From Lachnospiraceae bacterium (GTDB lineage Bacteria > Bacillota > Clostridia > Lachnospirales > Lachnospiraceae), in the NCBI GenBank assembly GCA_024680815.1, contig JAILBQ010000009.1:1-62062 (forward strand): a stretch of DNA of 62,062 nt. Direction: 5' to 3'. The notes beneath the pieces are model-generated. The model saw only the letters and a list, made by a program, of their open reading frames with translations. It was not told the DNA's origin and searched no databases. This document shows positions 1 to 7,604 of this stretch, one piece after another. Every line of letters begins with the position of its first letter. The stretch's first letter is position 1. The position numbers were made by a program, and so were the translations under genes.

Positions 1-83
1 TGATGGTAAAAATAAATATAATTGAAAAAGCGCAGGAAAGAAATCTGTGCAAATCTTACAAACCAATTTAACAGGAGGTAAAC

Positions 84-1121
84 ATGAAAAAGAAGGTAAT
101 CAGTGTAATTCTTTCTTCCGCAATGGTACTTACCCTGCTCGCGGGCTGTACCGGAGAAGCAGCTGCTCCGGCAGCAGAGGCTCCGGCGGCAGAGGCTCCG
201 GCTGCAGAAGAGGCTGCCCCCGCTGAGGCGGCTGCGGAAGAGACTGCAGAAGCTCCGGCTTCTGAAGGCGGCAAGGTATTCGGTTATACCTGCATGGACG
301 GCACAAATCCGTTCTTCGTGGCTCTTGAGGCTGCTATCAAGGAAGTCGTGGAAAGCCACGGCGATACTCTTGTATCCGTGAACCCTCTGAATGATTCCAA
401 TACCCAGATCGACCAGGTGGAAGACCTTATTTCCAAGGGTATCGACTACATGTTTGTTAACCCCGTGGATGCCGACGGCATCATCCCTGCTCTGGATATG
501 CTTAAGGAAGCCAATATTCCGATCTTCGGCTTTGATACCCAGGTTGGCGATATGAGCTATCTTGTATCCTATGCCGGTTCCGATAACTACAACGCAGGTT
601 TCGTCTGCGGCGAAGATCTTGTGAAGAAGCTTCCTGACGGCGGCGACATTCTTGTTCTGGATTCCCCGACAATGCAGTCCGTTACCGACCGTGTAAACGG
701 CTTCATGGATGCCATTGACGGCAAGGGCTTCAACGTAGTAGGCCAGCAGGATGCTGTTGGTAACCTTCAGGTTGCACAGGAGAAATGTACTGACCTCTTA
801 ACAGCTCATCCCGATGTTGTTGCTATCTTCGGCGGAAATGATCCTACGGCTCTCGGCTGCCTTGCAGCTGCCGAAGCGGCAGGCGTAAAGCCCCTCATCT
901 ATGGTGTTGACGGTTCTCCGGACATCAAGGCTGAGTTAAAGAAGCCTGAAAGCTGCATCGAAGGCACCGGCGCACAGTCACCGGTCACTATCGGCAAGAC
1001 CATTGCCGAGACTGCTTATAAGTGGATCGACGGCGAAGACGTAGAGGCCTTCATCCCCATCGAGACCTTCCTTATCACGGCTGACAACGTTGACGAGTAC
1101 GGCACAGACGGCTGGCAGTAA
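84..1121 (+). CDS. Sugar ABC transporter substrate-binding lipoprotein (RbsB/MglB type)
   Basis: Binds a sugar outside the membrane and delivers it to the ATPase/permease encoded next. Residues 1-22 are a lipoprotein signal peptide ending in the lipobox LLAGC, so Cys22 should be lipidated. Residues 23-60 are a low-complexity Ala/Pro/Glu tether. From about residue 64 the protein is a periplasmic-binding-protein type 1 fold (GYTCMDGTNPFF at the start, VNPVDADGI, FGGNDPTALG and YGVDGSP later), typical of ribose/galactose binders. Length of 345 residues is normal. The start is fixed by ACAGGAGGT about 7 bases upstream. It is first in an SBP-ATPase-permease cluster, in the order of mglBAC. The exact sugar cannot be told from sequence. 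Bases 1-83 hold no other gene that can be seen. Confidence 0.93.
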   Translation: MKKKVISVILSSAMVLTLLAGCTGEAAAPAAEAPAAEAPAAEEAAPAEAAAEETAEAPASEGGKVFGYTCMDGTNPFFVALEAAIKEVVESHGDTLVSVNPLNDSNTQIDQVEDLISKGIDYMFVNPVDADGIIPALDMLKEANIPIFGFDTQVGDMSYLVSYAGSDNYNAGFVCGEDLVKKLPDGGDILVLDSPTMQSVTDRVNGFMDAIDGKGFNVVGQQDAVGNLQVAQEKCTDLLTAHPDVVAIFGGNDPTALGCLAAAEAAGVKPLIYGVDGSPDIKAELKKPESCIEGTGAQSPVTIGKTIAETAYKWIDGEDVEAFIPIETFLITADNVDEYGTDGWQ

Positions 1122-1150
1122 GATTTTGTCTTAAAAAAAGCTGATTTTTT

Positions 1151-1180
1151 AAGGGCCTTGCCCCGGCGGGCAGGGCCCTT
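1151..1180 (+). terminator. Intercistronic hairpin between binding protein and ATPase
   Basis: A near-perfect inverted repeat (AAGGGCC..GCCC, loop CGGC, GGGC..GGCCCTT) lies 30 bases after the binding-protein stop. Only a short T run follows, so it may be a partial terminator or a 3-prime stabilising hairpin. Such hairpins often let the binding protein be made in excess over the membrane parts. Confidence 0.65.
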
Positions 1181-1233
1181 TAACGCGAAATATCGGTTAT
1201 TACCGGATTCTGAATTATTTAGGGGTGAACAGA

Positions 1234-2754
1234 GTGAGCGAAAATGCTTTTTTACTTGAAATGAAGGGCGTGAATAAATCCTTCCCGGGTGTCAAGGCAC
1301 TTTCCGACGTAAACTTCGAGCTCAAGGCCGGAGAAATCCATGCCCTGCTCGGCGAGAACGGTGCCGGGAAATCCACGCTGATAAAGGTTCTCGGCGGTAT
1401 TTACATCGCGGAAGCCGGTGAGATATATATCAACGGACAGAAGGTTAATATAGACGGTGTTCTGGCAGCCAGAGAAGCGGGTATTTCCATTGTGCACCAG
1501 GAGCTGGTGCTGGTGCCCTATATGACGGTTGCCGAAAACATATTTTTAGGGCGGGAGCCGGGGACGAAGTGGAATGTTGACCGGCATAAGATGAGTGAGG
1601 ACGCCCAGAAGCTTCTGGACGCTTATGACATGCATATCGATGCGGACAGCCTCGTGGAGCATCTGACCATAGCCCAGAGGCAGATGGTTGAAATAGTCAA
1701 GGCCATTTCCTTTGACGCCAAGATCCTGGTGCTGGATGAGCCCACCTCGTCCATTTCCGACAAGGAGATTAATTTCCTCTTTGAAACCATGAGGAATTTA
1801 ACGAAGCAGGGCGTCGGCATCATTTATATTTCCCATAAGATGAGTGAGCTGGCCGAGATCTGCGACCGGGTTACGGTCATGCGAGACGGCTTTACCGTGG
1901 GAACAAGGGTGGTTAAGGAAACCACAACGGACGAGCTTATCGCCCTTATGGTGGGCAGAGAGCTCACCAATTATTATACCAGGGACTTCACCGAGTCTGA
2001 TGAGGTCGTTTTAAAATGTGAGCATATTTCCGACGGCAAGATGGTAAAGGATGTTTCCTTTGAGCTCAGAAAGGGAGAGATCGTGGGCTTCGCAGGCCTG
2101 GTGGGAGCGGGACGGAGCGAAACCATGAAGGCGGTCTTCGGCCTGACTCCCGGCTCAAAGGGGGAGATTGAGGTCAAGGGCAGAAGGGTTGAAATAAACA
2201 GCCCCATCGACGCCCTGAAAAACGGAATCGCCCTGGTGCCGGAAAGCCGGAAGGATGAGGGGTTGTACGGGGTTCAGAGCGTCCGTTTCAACTCCACGAT
2301 AGAGGTTCTGGATGAGTTTATAAAAAATCTCCGGGTGGATCATGCCAGAGAAGAGGAGATCACCCAGACGTATATTGATAAAATGGCCACCAAGACCCCC
2401 AGCCAGGAGCAGCAGATAAGCAACCTGTCCGGCGGAAACCAGCAGAAGGTCATGATAGGGCGGTGGCTGGCCACAAATCCCGAGATACTGATTCTGGATG
2501 AACCTACCCGCGGCGTGGACGTGGGTGCAAAGGCGGAAATCTATTCCATAATGAATGAGCTGGCAAAGAGCGGGATGTCGATCATCATGATTTCCTCCGA
2601 GCTGCCGGAGATCATCAATATGAGCGACCGGGTCTATGTCATGTATGAGGGTAATGTTACGGGATGTCTCAATCACGTGGATGTGACTCAGGAAAGCATC
2701 ATGCAGAGGGCAGCGCTGTCGGCTGATGCGCAGACAAACGATAAGGAAAGCTAA
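1234..2754 (+). CDS. Sugar ABC transporter ATP-binding protein (RbsA/MglA type)
   Basis: Cytoplasmic ATPase that powers sugar uptake with the flanking binding protein and permease. It has two fused ABC domains. The first has a canonical Walker A (GENGAGKST), a DEPT Walker B and the signature region LTIAQRQMVEI. The second has the altered Walker A GLVGAGRSE usual for this family, the signature LSGGNQQKV and LILDEPTRGVDVGAK. The start is taken as GTG 1234 because AGGGGTG (1221-1227) is correctly spaced for it; an upstream GTG at 1225 lies inside that ribosome site. About 506 residues, normal for the family. The permease begins 15 bases after the stop, behind an AGGAGG site. The sugar is not determined. 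Confidence 0.93.
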   Translation: MSENAFLLEMKGVNKSFPGVKALSDVNFELKAGEIHALLGENGAGKSTLIKVLGGIYIAEAGEIYINGQKVNIDGVLAAREAGISIVHQELVLVPYMTVAENIFLGREPGTKWNVDRHKMSEDAQKLLDAYDMHIDADSLVEHLTIAQRQMVEIVKAISFDAKILVLDEPTSSISDKEINFLFETMRNLTKQGVGIIYISHKMSELAEICDRVTVMRDGFTVGTRVVKETTTDELIALMVGRELTNYYTRDFTESDEVVLKCEHISDGKMVKDVSFELRKGEIVGFAGLVGAGRSETMKAVFGLTPGSKGEIEVKGRRVEINSPIDALKNGIALVPESRKDEGLYGVQSVRFNSTIEVLDEFIKNLRVDHAREEEITQTYIDKMATKTPSQEQQISNLSGGNQQKVMIGRWLATNPEILILDEPTRGVDVGAKAEIYSIMNELAKSGMSIIMISSELPEIINMSDRVYVMYEGNVTGCLNHVDVTQESIMQRAALSADAQTNDKES

Positions 2755-2769
2755 GGAGGTAGTTCTGAA

Positions 2770-3741
2770 ATGGGTTCCAAATTCAAAAAAGGGGTTGTAT
2801 CCTACTTTAAACAAAATCTGGGTATCATTGCCGCGTTTATCGTAATGTGTCTGTTCCTGGTGGTTTTTCCCACGACCAGAACGACATTCGCAACCAGCAA
2901 GAATATTTTCAACATCTTAAGGCAGAATGCTTCCAACCTGTTTCTGGCTACCGGAATGACGATGGTCATTATCCTGGGCGGCATCGAGCTTTCAGTGGGC
3001 TCGGTTATCGCTCTTTCGGGCTGTGTGGCCGCGGGCTGCGTCGTGAACCTGGGGCTTCCGGAGATAATAGGGTTTCTGGCGGCAGTGGTTGTGGGCGGAA
3101 TAGTCGGTCTTTTCAACGCCTTCTTTATTTCAAACACCGACATCCCTCCGTTTATCGTTACTCTTGCTTCGATGAATATCGCAAAGGGCGTGGTGCTGGT
3201 CTTTACCCAGGGCGTGCCGATCCGGTGTCTCACGGACGCGTTTAAATTCCCGGGCGTCGGCTATATCGGGTTCATTCCGGTTCCGGTCATACTGATGCTG
3301 ATTGTTTTCGTGCTTGCCACGATTATCATGAACCGCACACAGCTGGGGCGGCATATCTACGCGGTGGGAGGCAATACCCAGGCGGCCAGATTCTCCGGTA
3401 TCAATGTCAAGAAGGTTAAATTCATCGTATATGTCTATACAGGACTGATGGCGGGACTCGCAGGCGTGGTTGTGGCCTCCAGACTTTATTCCGGACAGCC
3501 CACTGCCGGTGACGGCGCGGAAATGGACGCCATCGCCGCTGTCGTTGTCGGAGGAACCTCCATGAGCGGCGGCTCGGGTACTCTGGGCGGCACCCTGATC
3601 GGAGTGCTCATTATCGGAGTCTTAAATAACGGCCTTAACCTTTTGGGCGTTGACTCCAACTGGCAGTACATTGTAAAGGGGCTGGTTATTCTCCTCGCGG
3701 TCTACATCGACTGGTTAAGAAACAAGAAGGCAGGGAAGTAA
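2770..3741 (+). CDS. Sugar ABC transporter permease (RbsC/MglC type)
   Basis: Integral membrane channel subunit of the first sugar ABC transporter. The 323-residue protein is almost wholly hydrophobic helices and carries the family's conserved ILGGIELSVGSVIAL segment, a GGNTQAARFSGI cytoplasmic loop that contacts the ATPase, and AAVVVGGTSMSGGSGTLGG near the C-terminus. All are standard in BPD_transp_2 permeases. Only one permease gene is present, so the channel is presumably a homodimer as in Mgl and Rbs systems. AAGGAGGTAG lies just before the ATG. No clear terminator follows; a separate promoter for the next gene begins 10 bases after the stop. Confidence 0.93.
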   Translation: MGSKFKKGVVSYFKQNLGIIAAFIVMCLFLVVFPTTRTTFATSKNIFNILRQNASNLFLATGMTMVIILGGIELSVGSVIALSGCVAAGCVVNLGLPEIIGFLAAVVVGGIVGLFNAFFISNTDIPPFIVTLASMNIAKGVVLVFTQGVPIRCLTDAFKFPGVGYIGFIPVPVILMLIVFVLATIIMNRTQLGRHIYAVGGNTQAARFSGINVKKVKFIVYVYTGLMAGLAGVVVASRLYSGQPTAGDGAEMDAIAAVVVGGTSMSGGSGTLGGTLIGVLIIGVLNNGLNLLGVDSNWQYIVKGLVILLAVYIDWLRNKKAGK

Positions 3742-3750
3742 CAAACACTC

Positions 3751-3779
3751 TTGTAATATAAACGTAATTTTAGTAAAAT
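3751..3779 (+). promoter_or_regulatory. Predicted vegetative promoter for the EF-G paralogue
   Basis: TTGTAA (3751-3756), a 17-base spacer and TAAAAT (3774-3779) lie just after the ABC permease stop. The leader of about 50 bases holds a short hairpin (GGTG GAAG CACC near 3795-3806) and then TTGGAGG before the ATG at 3834. Seen by eye, not tested. Confidence 0.55.
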
Positions 3780-3833
3780 CTGAATAAATAATGTTTGGTG
3801 GAAGCACCACACGGAATCATTGGAGGAAAATGA

Positions 3834-5927
3834 ATGAAAGTCTATACAACTGATAAGATTCGTAACATTGCGCTGTTGGGCCACGGTGGAGCGGGAAAGA
3901 CCTCTCTGGCGGAGGCTATGGCAAACCTGGCGGGCCTTACGAATCGGCTGGGAACCGTCAATGACGGCAACACAATAAGCGACTATGACAAGGAAGAGCA
4001 GAAGCGGAAGTTTTCGATTCATACCTCGGTGATTCCAATTGAGTGGGAGGGGATGAAATTCAACTTTCTCGATACTCCCGGATATTTCGACTTTGTAGGA
4101 GAGGTAGAAGAGGCTGTCAGTGCGGCTCAGAGCGCGATTATCGTCGTGAACGGCAAGGCAGGCGTCGAGGCCGGAACAAGGAGGGCCTGGGAGCTGTGCG
4201 AAAAATACAATCTTCCCCGCATGTTCTTTGTTTCCAATATGGATATCGACAATGCCAGCTTTAAAAACGTGCTTGAGCAGCTGACCGAGCTTTACGGCAA
4301 GAAGATAGCGCCTTTCCATTTTCCGGTCCGCGAGGACGAGAAGTTTGTGGGCTATGTTAACGTTGTGGCTGAAAAGGCCTTTAAATGGGACGCCAAGGGC
4401 AAGGCGCAGGAATGCGATATTCCCGATTATTCGAAGGAAAACCTTTCAGCTTACCGCGACGCCATGATGGAGGCGGTGGCCGAGACCAGCGAGGAGTTCA
4501 TGGACCGCTATTTCGGCGGAGATACCTTCTCCGAGGCGGAGATCCGCGCGGCTCTTCATGCCAGCGTCTGCGACAGCACCATAGTTCCTATTTCCTGCGG
4601 ATCCAGCACCCTGATTTACGGGGTCTATACTCTCCTGGATGACTGCGGAAAATATCTGCCGAGTCCCGAGGGCAGGGAATACGCCGGCATCAATATCAAT
4701 ACAAACGAGATATTCGAGGCGAATTACGACTTTTCGAAGCCCAAGTCCGCAATGGTATGGAAGACCATCGTCGATCCCTTCATCGGGAAATATTCACTTA
4801 TCAAGGTGGCCTCCGGCGTCATCAAGAGCGGCGATACCCTCTATAACGAGGATAAGGATACGGAGGAGCGCACCGGCAAGCTCTATGTGATGTGCGGCAA
4901 CAAAGCCACCGAGGTGGAGGAGCTCCATGCCGGAGATATCGGGGCATTCGCGAAGCTGGATAAAACCAGAACCGGAGACACCCTTTCCACAAAAGCCATG
5001 CCGGTTCGCTTTGCAAGACCGCAGATTTCCTCTCCCTATACGGCAATGCGTTACAGAGCCGTCAATAAGGGTGATATCGATAAGATTTCCCAGGCTATCG
5101 CAAAGATAGCCACAGAGGATCTGACTCTTAAGAACGTCAACGATGCCGGAAATTCCCAGACCCTGCTGGTGGGTATCGGCGATCAGCATCTGGAAATCGT
5201 CAAATCCAAGCTGGAAAACGAATATAAGGTTCAGATCGAGCTGGATAAGCCCAAGGTGGCCTACCGTGAGACGATTCGCGGGAAGAGCGATGTGGAAGGG
5301 AAATACAAGAAGCAGACCGGCGGACACGGCCAGTACGGCCATGTAAAGATGACCTTTGAGCCCTCCGGCGATCCGAGCCAGCCTTTCATCTTTGAAGAGA
5401 AGGTTGTGGGCGGCGCCGTGCCGAAGAACTTCTTCCCCGCGGTGGAAAAGGGACTTGCGGAATCTACGGTTCGCGGGCCTTTGGCGGCCTACCCGGTTGT
5501 GGGCGTGAAGGCTACGCTTTACGACGGTTCCTACCACCCTGTGGACTCCTCAGAGCAGTCCTTTAAAATGGCAGCCAGCATGGCGTTTAAGGACGGCTTC
5601 ATGAAGGCTCAGCCCATCCTCCTTGAGCCCATTATGACCCTTAAGGTGACGGTTCCCGACAAGTTCACCGGCGATGTTATGGGCGATCTCAACAAGAGGC
5701 GCGGGCGCGTGCTCGGTATGAATCCCATCGGCGGCGGAAAGCAGACCGTGGAAGCGGAGATTCCGGAGTCCAACCTCTTCGGCTACAACACCGATCTTCG
5801 CTCGATGACGGGTGGTACCGGTGACTATGAATACGAATTTAACCGTTACGAGCCGGCGCCCAGTGATGTTCAGGCCAAGGAGATCGAGGCCAGAAAGGAT
5901 AAGCTCGTTGACATCACCGCTGACTGA
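3834..5927 (+). CDS. Elongation factor G paralogue (EF-G2 type) with altered GTPase motifs
   Basis: A translational GTPase-family protein of 697 residues with the full EF-G domain set. The P-loop GHGGAGKT (16-23) is intact, but other G motifs depart from translocating EF-G. The switch I RGIT motif is absent (KFSIHTS instead). The catalytic His of DTPGH is Tyr (DTPGYFDF, Tyr84). The base-recognition NKMD is SNMD (134-137). Domains II to V look conserved, with a GGHGQYGHVK loop in domain IV and GGTGDYEYEF near the C-terminus. These changes are typical of EF-G2 paralogues, some of which are reported not to hydrolyse GTP. It is therefore probably not the housekeeping fusA, which normally sits with rpsL-rpsG-tuf; none of those is here. 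GGAGG precedes the ATG. Confidence 0.88.
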   Translation: MKVYTTDKIRNIALLGHGGAGKTSLAEAMANLAGLTNRLGTVNDGNTISDYDKEEQKRKFSIHTSVIPIEWEGMKFNFLDTPGYFDFVGEVEEAVSAAQSAIIVVNGKAGVEAGTRRAWELCEKYNLPRMFFVSNMDIDNASFKNVLEQLTELYGKKIAPFHFPVREDEKFVGYVNVVAEKAFKWDAKGKAQECDIPDYSKENLSAYRDAMMEAVAETSEEFMDRYFGGDTFSEAEIRAALHASVCDSTIVPISCGSSTLIYGVYTLLDDCGKYLPSPEGREYAGININTNEIFEANYDFSKPKSAMVWKTIVDPFIGKYSLIKVASGVIKSGDTLYNEDKDTEERTGKLYVMCGNKATEVEELHAGDIGAFAKLDKTRTGDTLSTKAMPVRFARPQISSPYTAMRYRAVNKGDIDKISQAIAKIATEDLTLKNVNDAGNSQTLLVGIGDQHLEIVKSKLENEYKVQIELDKPKVAYRETIRGKSDVEGKYKKQTGGHGQYGHVKMTFEPSGDPSQPFIFEEKVVGGAVPKNFFPAVEKGLAESTVRGPLAAYPVVGVKATLYDGSYHPVDSSEQSFKMAASMAFKDGFMKAQPILLEPIMTLKVTVPDKFTGDVMGDLNKRRGRVLGMNPIGGGKQTVEAEIPESNLFGYNTDLRSMTGGTGDYEYEFNRYEPAPSDVQAKEIEARKDKLVDITAD

Positions 5928-7512
5928 GATATCCGAAAGGAAAAAACTGTTTATTGAGTATGCAGCCGTTCTTTTGAGCGGCTGCATATTTATAATGCTC
6001 GCTTCTTCCTGGACCAGTCCTCTTTTTCCTTATGCCTACGGCTATGACGCCTCCTGGTACGTGATCGCGGGAAGGCTTATTCTGGACGGGCGGGTACCGT
6101 ATGTGGATTTTTTCGATCTGAAGGGGCCGGCCTTTTTTTTCTATGAAGCTCTGGGCCAGCTTTTAATACGGGGAAGGGGAGGGGTATATCTGCTGCAGTG
6201 TATTTCTGTTTCGCTGACGGCTCTTTTCCTTCATAAAACAGCGAGACTCTTTGTGGGCCGGAAAGCCTCGGGTCTTGCCTTTGTACTTTTCTATTTTGTT
6301 TATGTCAGTCCTCTCTGGGGCGGAAACACGGTAGAGGAGCTTTTTATGCCCTTTAACGCCGCGGCCGTTTATTTCGCGTTGAGGGCAGTGACGCAAAAGG
6401 AGAGGGACGTGCGTGCTCCGGCCTTTGTTTTCGGAGTGGGAGCCGCCGCCTTCATGCTCTCCAAGGCCACAGTTGCCATGACCCTGTTTGCTGCCCTTAT
6501 TCTGGTGCTCGTTGTTTTTATCCGGGAAAGGCGTTACAGGGATATCCTGCTGTCGATTGGCTTTTTTCTCTTCGGAATGGCCGCACTCTGGCTTCCGGTG
6601 CTGTTTTATTTTGCCTTTCGGCATGCCCTGAAGGAATTCTTTTACGCTGTATTTGTTTTTGCCTTCAAACGCTCCACCGATTATTATGAAGCCTTTTCCT
6701 TTGATTGGGAAAAGCAGCTTTTTATCTGCCCGGTGTCGCTCCTTTGCGCTGTTATCCTGAGGCCGAAGTATATTTTTACCGGAGAGGAAAAGGAGGAAGA
6801 GCGCCTTAAAGCTCTGCGCATGCTTCTGTTTATTTTTGCACCGGTTTCCTATGCCCTTCTGCATCTCGGAACGCCCTATACCTATTATTTTATTTCCCTG
6901 ATGCCTCTGTTTTTCCTGACTCTTGTGTATATCTTTTCTTTTTACGAAGAGCTTTTAAAGCACCGCACTTTTTCCTCCGCCCGCCATCTGCGTGCAGTTC
7001 TTATATCCACAGCCCTTGTTACCGTGGTGCTCTGCTTCTATTTTGTTCCGACCAGGGATAAGCTCAGGGAAAATATCGGCATAATCCGGGATAAGGTGGA
7101 TATCGAGGAGGTGGAAGGGTATCATGAGTCCCTTAGCCTGGTGCCCGAGTGGGAAAGGCCGGATATATTCAATCTGGAAACCGGTATGATTTTCTATGAC
7201 GTTACGGATACTCTTCCCGCAAACCGGTATCCGGTAAACTGTCCGTACTTCATGCATCTGGACGGGAGGATTGCCGCGTATATCCTGGATGTCCTGACCA
7301 ATGAGAAGCCGAAGTGGATAATGTCGGAGGAAATCGGGGATTTCGACTATGACGAGGTGAGGGACATAGTATTGGAAAATTATGAAATGATCAATTACAA
7401 CGGCTATGAGGAGCTCTGGAGAAGAATTGACGATTTCCGAAGTCGTGAGGAAGCCGAGAATGCCGGGTATGAGGAGATAGATGAATATGAAGAGGTATAT
7501 GAGGACGAATAG
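5908..7512 (+). CDS. GT-C family membrane glycosyltransferase (ArnT/PMT-like)
   Basis: A polytopic membrane protein of about 534 residues. After a first transmembrane helix it has the loop FPYAYGYDASWY followed by GRVPYVDFFDLKGP, the hallmark of GT-C transferases that take sugars from a polyprenyl-phosphate donor; the Asp of GYDASWY is the likely catalytic residue. About ten further hydrophobic helices follow, then a soluble C-terminal part ending in an acidic Glu/Tyr-rich tail. The start is uncertain. TTG 5908 is preferred because GAAAGGA (5893-5899) is well placed, giving a 20-base overlap with the EF-G gene; CTG 5947 or ATT 5953 are alternatives. Translation coupled to the EF-G paralogue is likely. 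The acceptor is unknown. Confidence 0.72.
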   Translation: MTSPLTEISERKKLFIEYAAVLLSGCIFIMLASSWTSPLFPYAYGYDASWYVIAGRLILDGRVPYVDFFDLKGPAFFFYEALGQLLIRGRGGVYLLQCISVSLTALFLHKTARLFVGRKASGLAFVLFYFVYVSPLWGGNTVEELFMPFNAAAVYFALRAVTQKERDVRAPAFVFGVGAAAFMLSKATVAMTLFAALILVLVVFIRERRYRDILLSIGFFLFGMAALWLPVLFYFAFRHALKEFFYAVFVFAFKRSTDYYEAFSFDWEKQLFICPVSLLCAVILRPKYIFTGEEKEEERLKALRMLLFIFAPVSYALLHLGTPYTYYFISLMPLFFLTLVYIFSFYEELLKHRTFSSARHLRAVLISTALVTVVLCFYFVPTRDKLRENIGIIRDKVDIEEVEGYHESLSLVPEWERPDIFNLETGMIFYDVTDTLPANRYPVNCPYFMHLDGRIAAYILDVLTNEKPKWIMSEEIGDFDYDEVRDIVLENYEMINYNGYEELWRRIDDFRSREEAENAGYEEIDEYEEVYEDE

Positions 7513-7529
7513 CTGAAGGGCTTTGGCGT

Positions 7530-7572
7530 CTGCAGGTGTTTTCTTGACAAGCCCTGCAGAGATAATTATCAT
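7530..7572 (+). promoter_or_regulatory. leuS promoter with flanking inverted repeat
   Basis: TTGACA (7544-7549), 17-base spacer, TATCAT (7567-7572). The repeat TCTGCAGG (7530-7537) and CCTGCAGA (7553-7560) flanks the -35 box. It could be a repressor site or a weak terminator stem for the upstream gene. The predicted leader is only about 26 bases, so there is no room for a T-box. Confidence 0.6.
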
Positions 7573-7604
7573 ATGTACACAGATAATTCTTGGAGGGTAA
7601 TGAA

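Noticed and set aside
130..270. Ala/Pro/Glu repeats in the binding lipoprotein as a separate repeat element
   Set aside because: It is a normal low-complexity tether after a lipidated Cys, seen in both binding proteins here.
2155..2814. Open frame of 219 codons opposite the first ABC ATPase
   Set aside because: It lies wholly antisense to a well-conserved ATPase domain and shows no protein-family motif.
3834..5927. Tetracycline-resistance (ribosomal protection) protein
   Set aside because: The size and EF-G domains fit, but the Tet(M)-type signatures are absent and the altered G motifs match the EF-G2 group.
7513..7604. T-box riboswitch for leuS
   Set aside because: The gap is only 92 bases and contains a promoter; no T-box sequence or specifier stem can fit.
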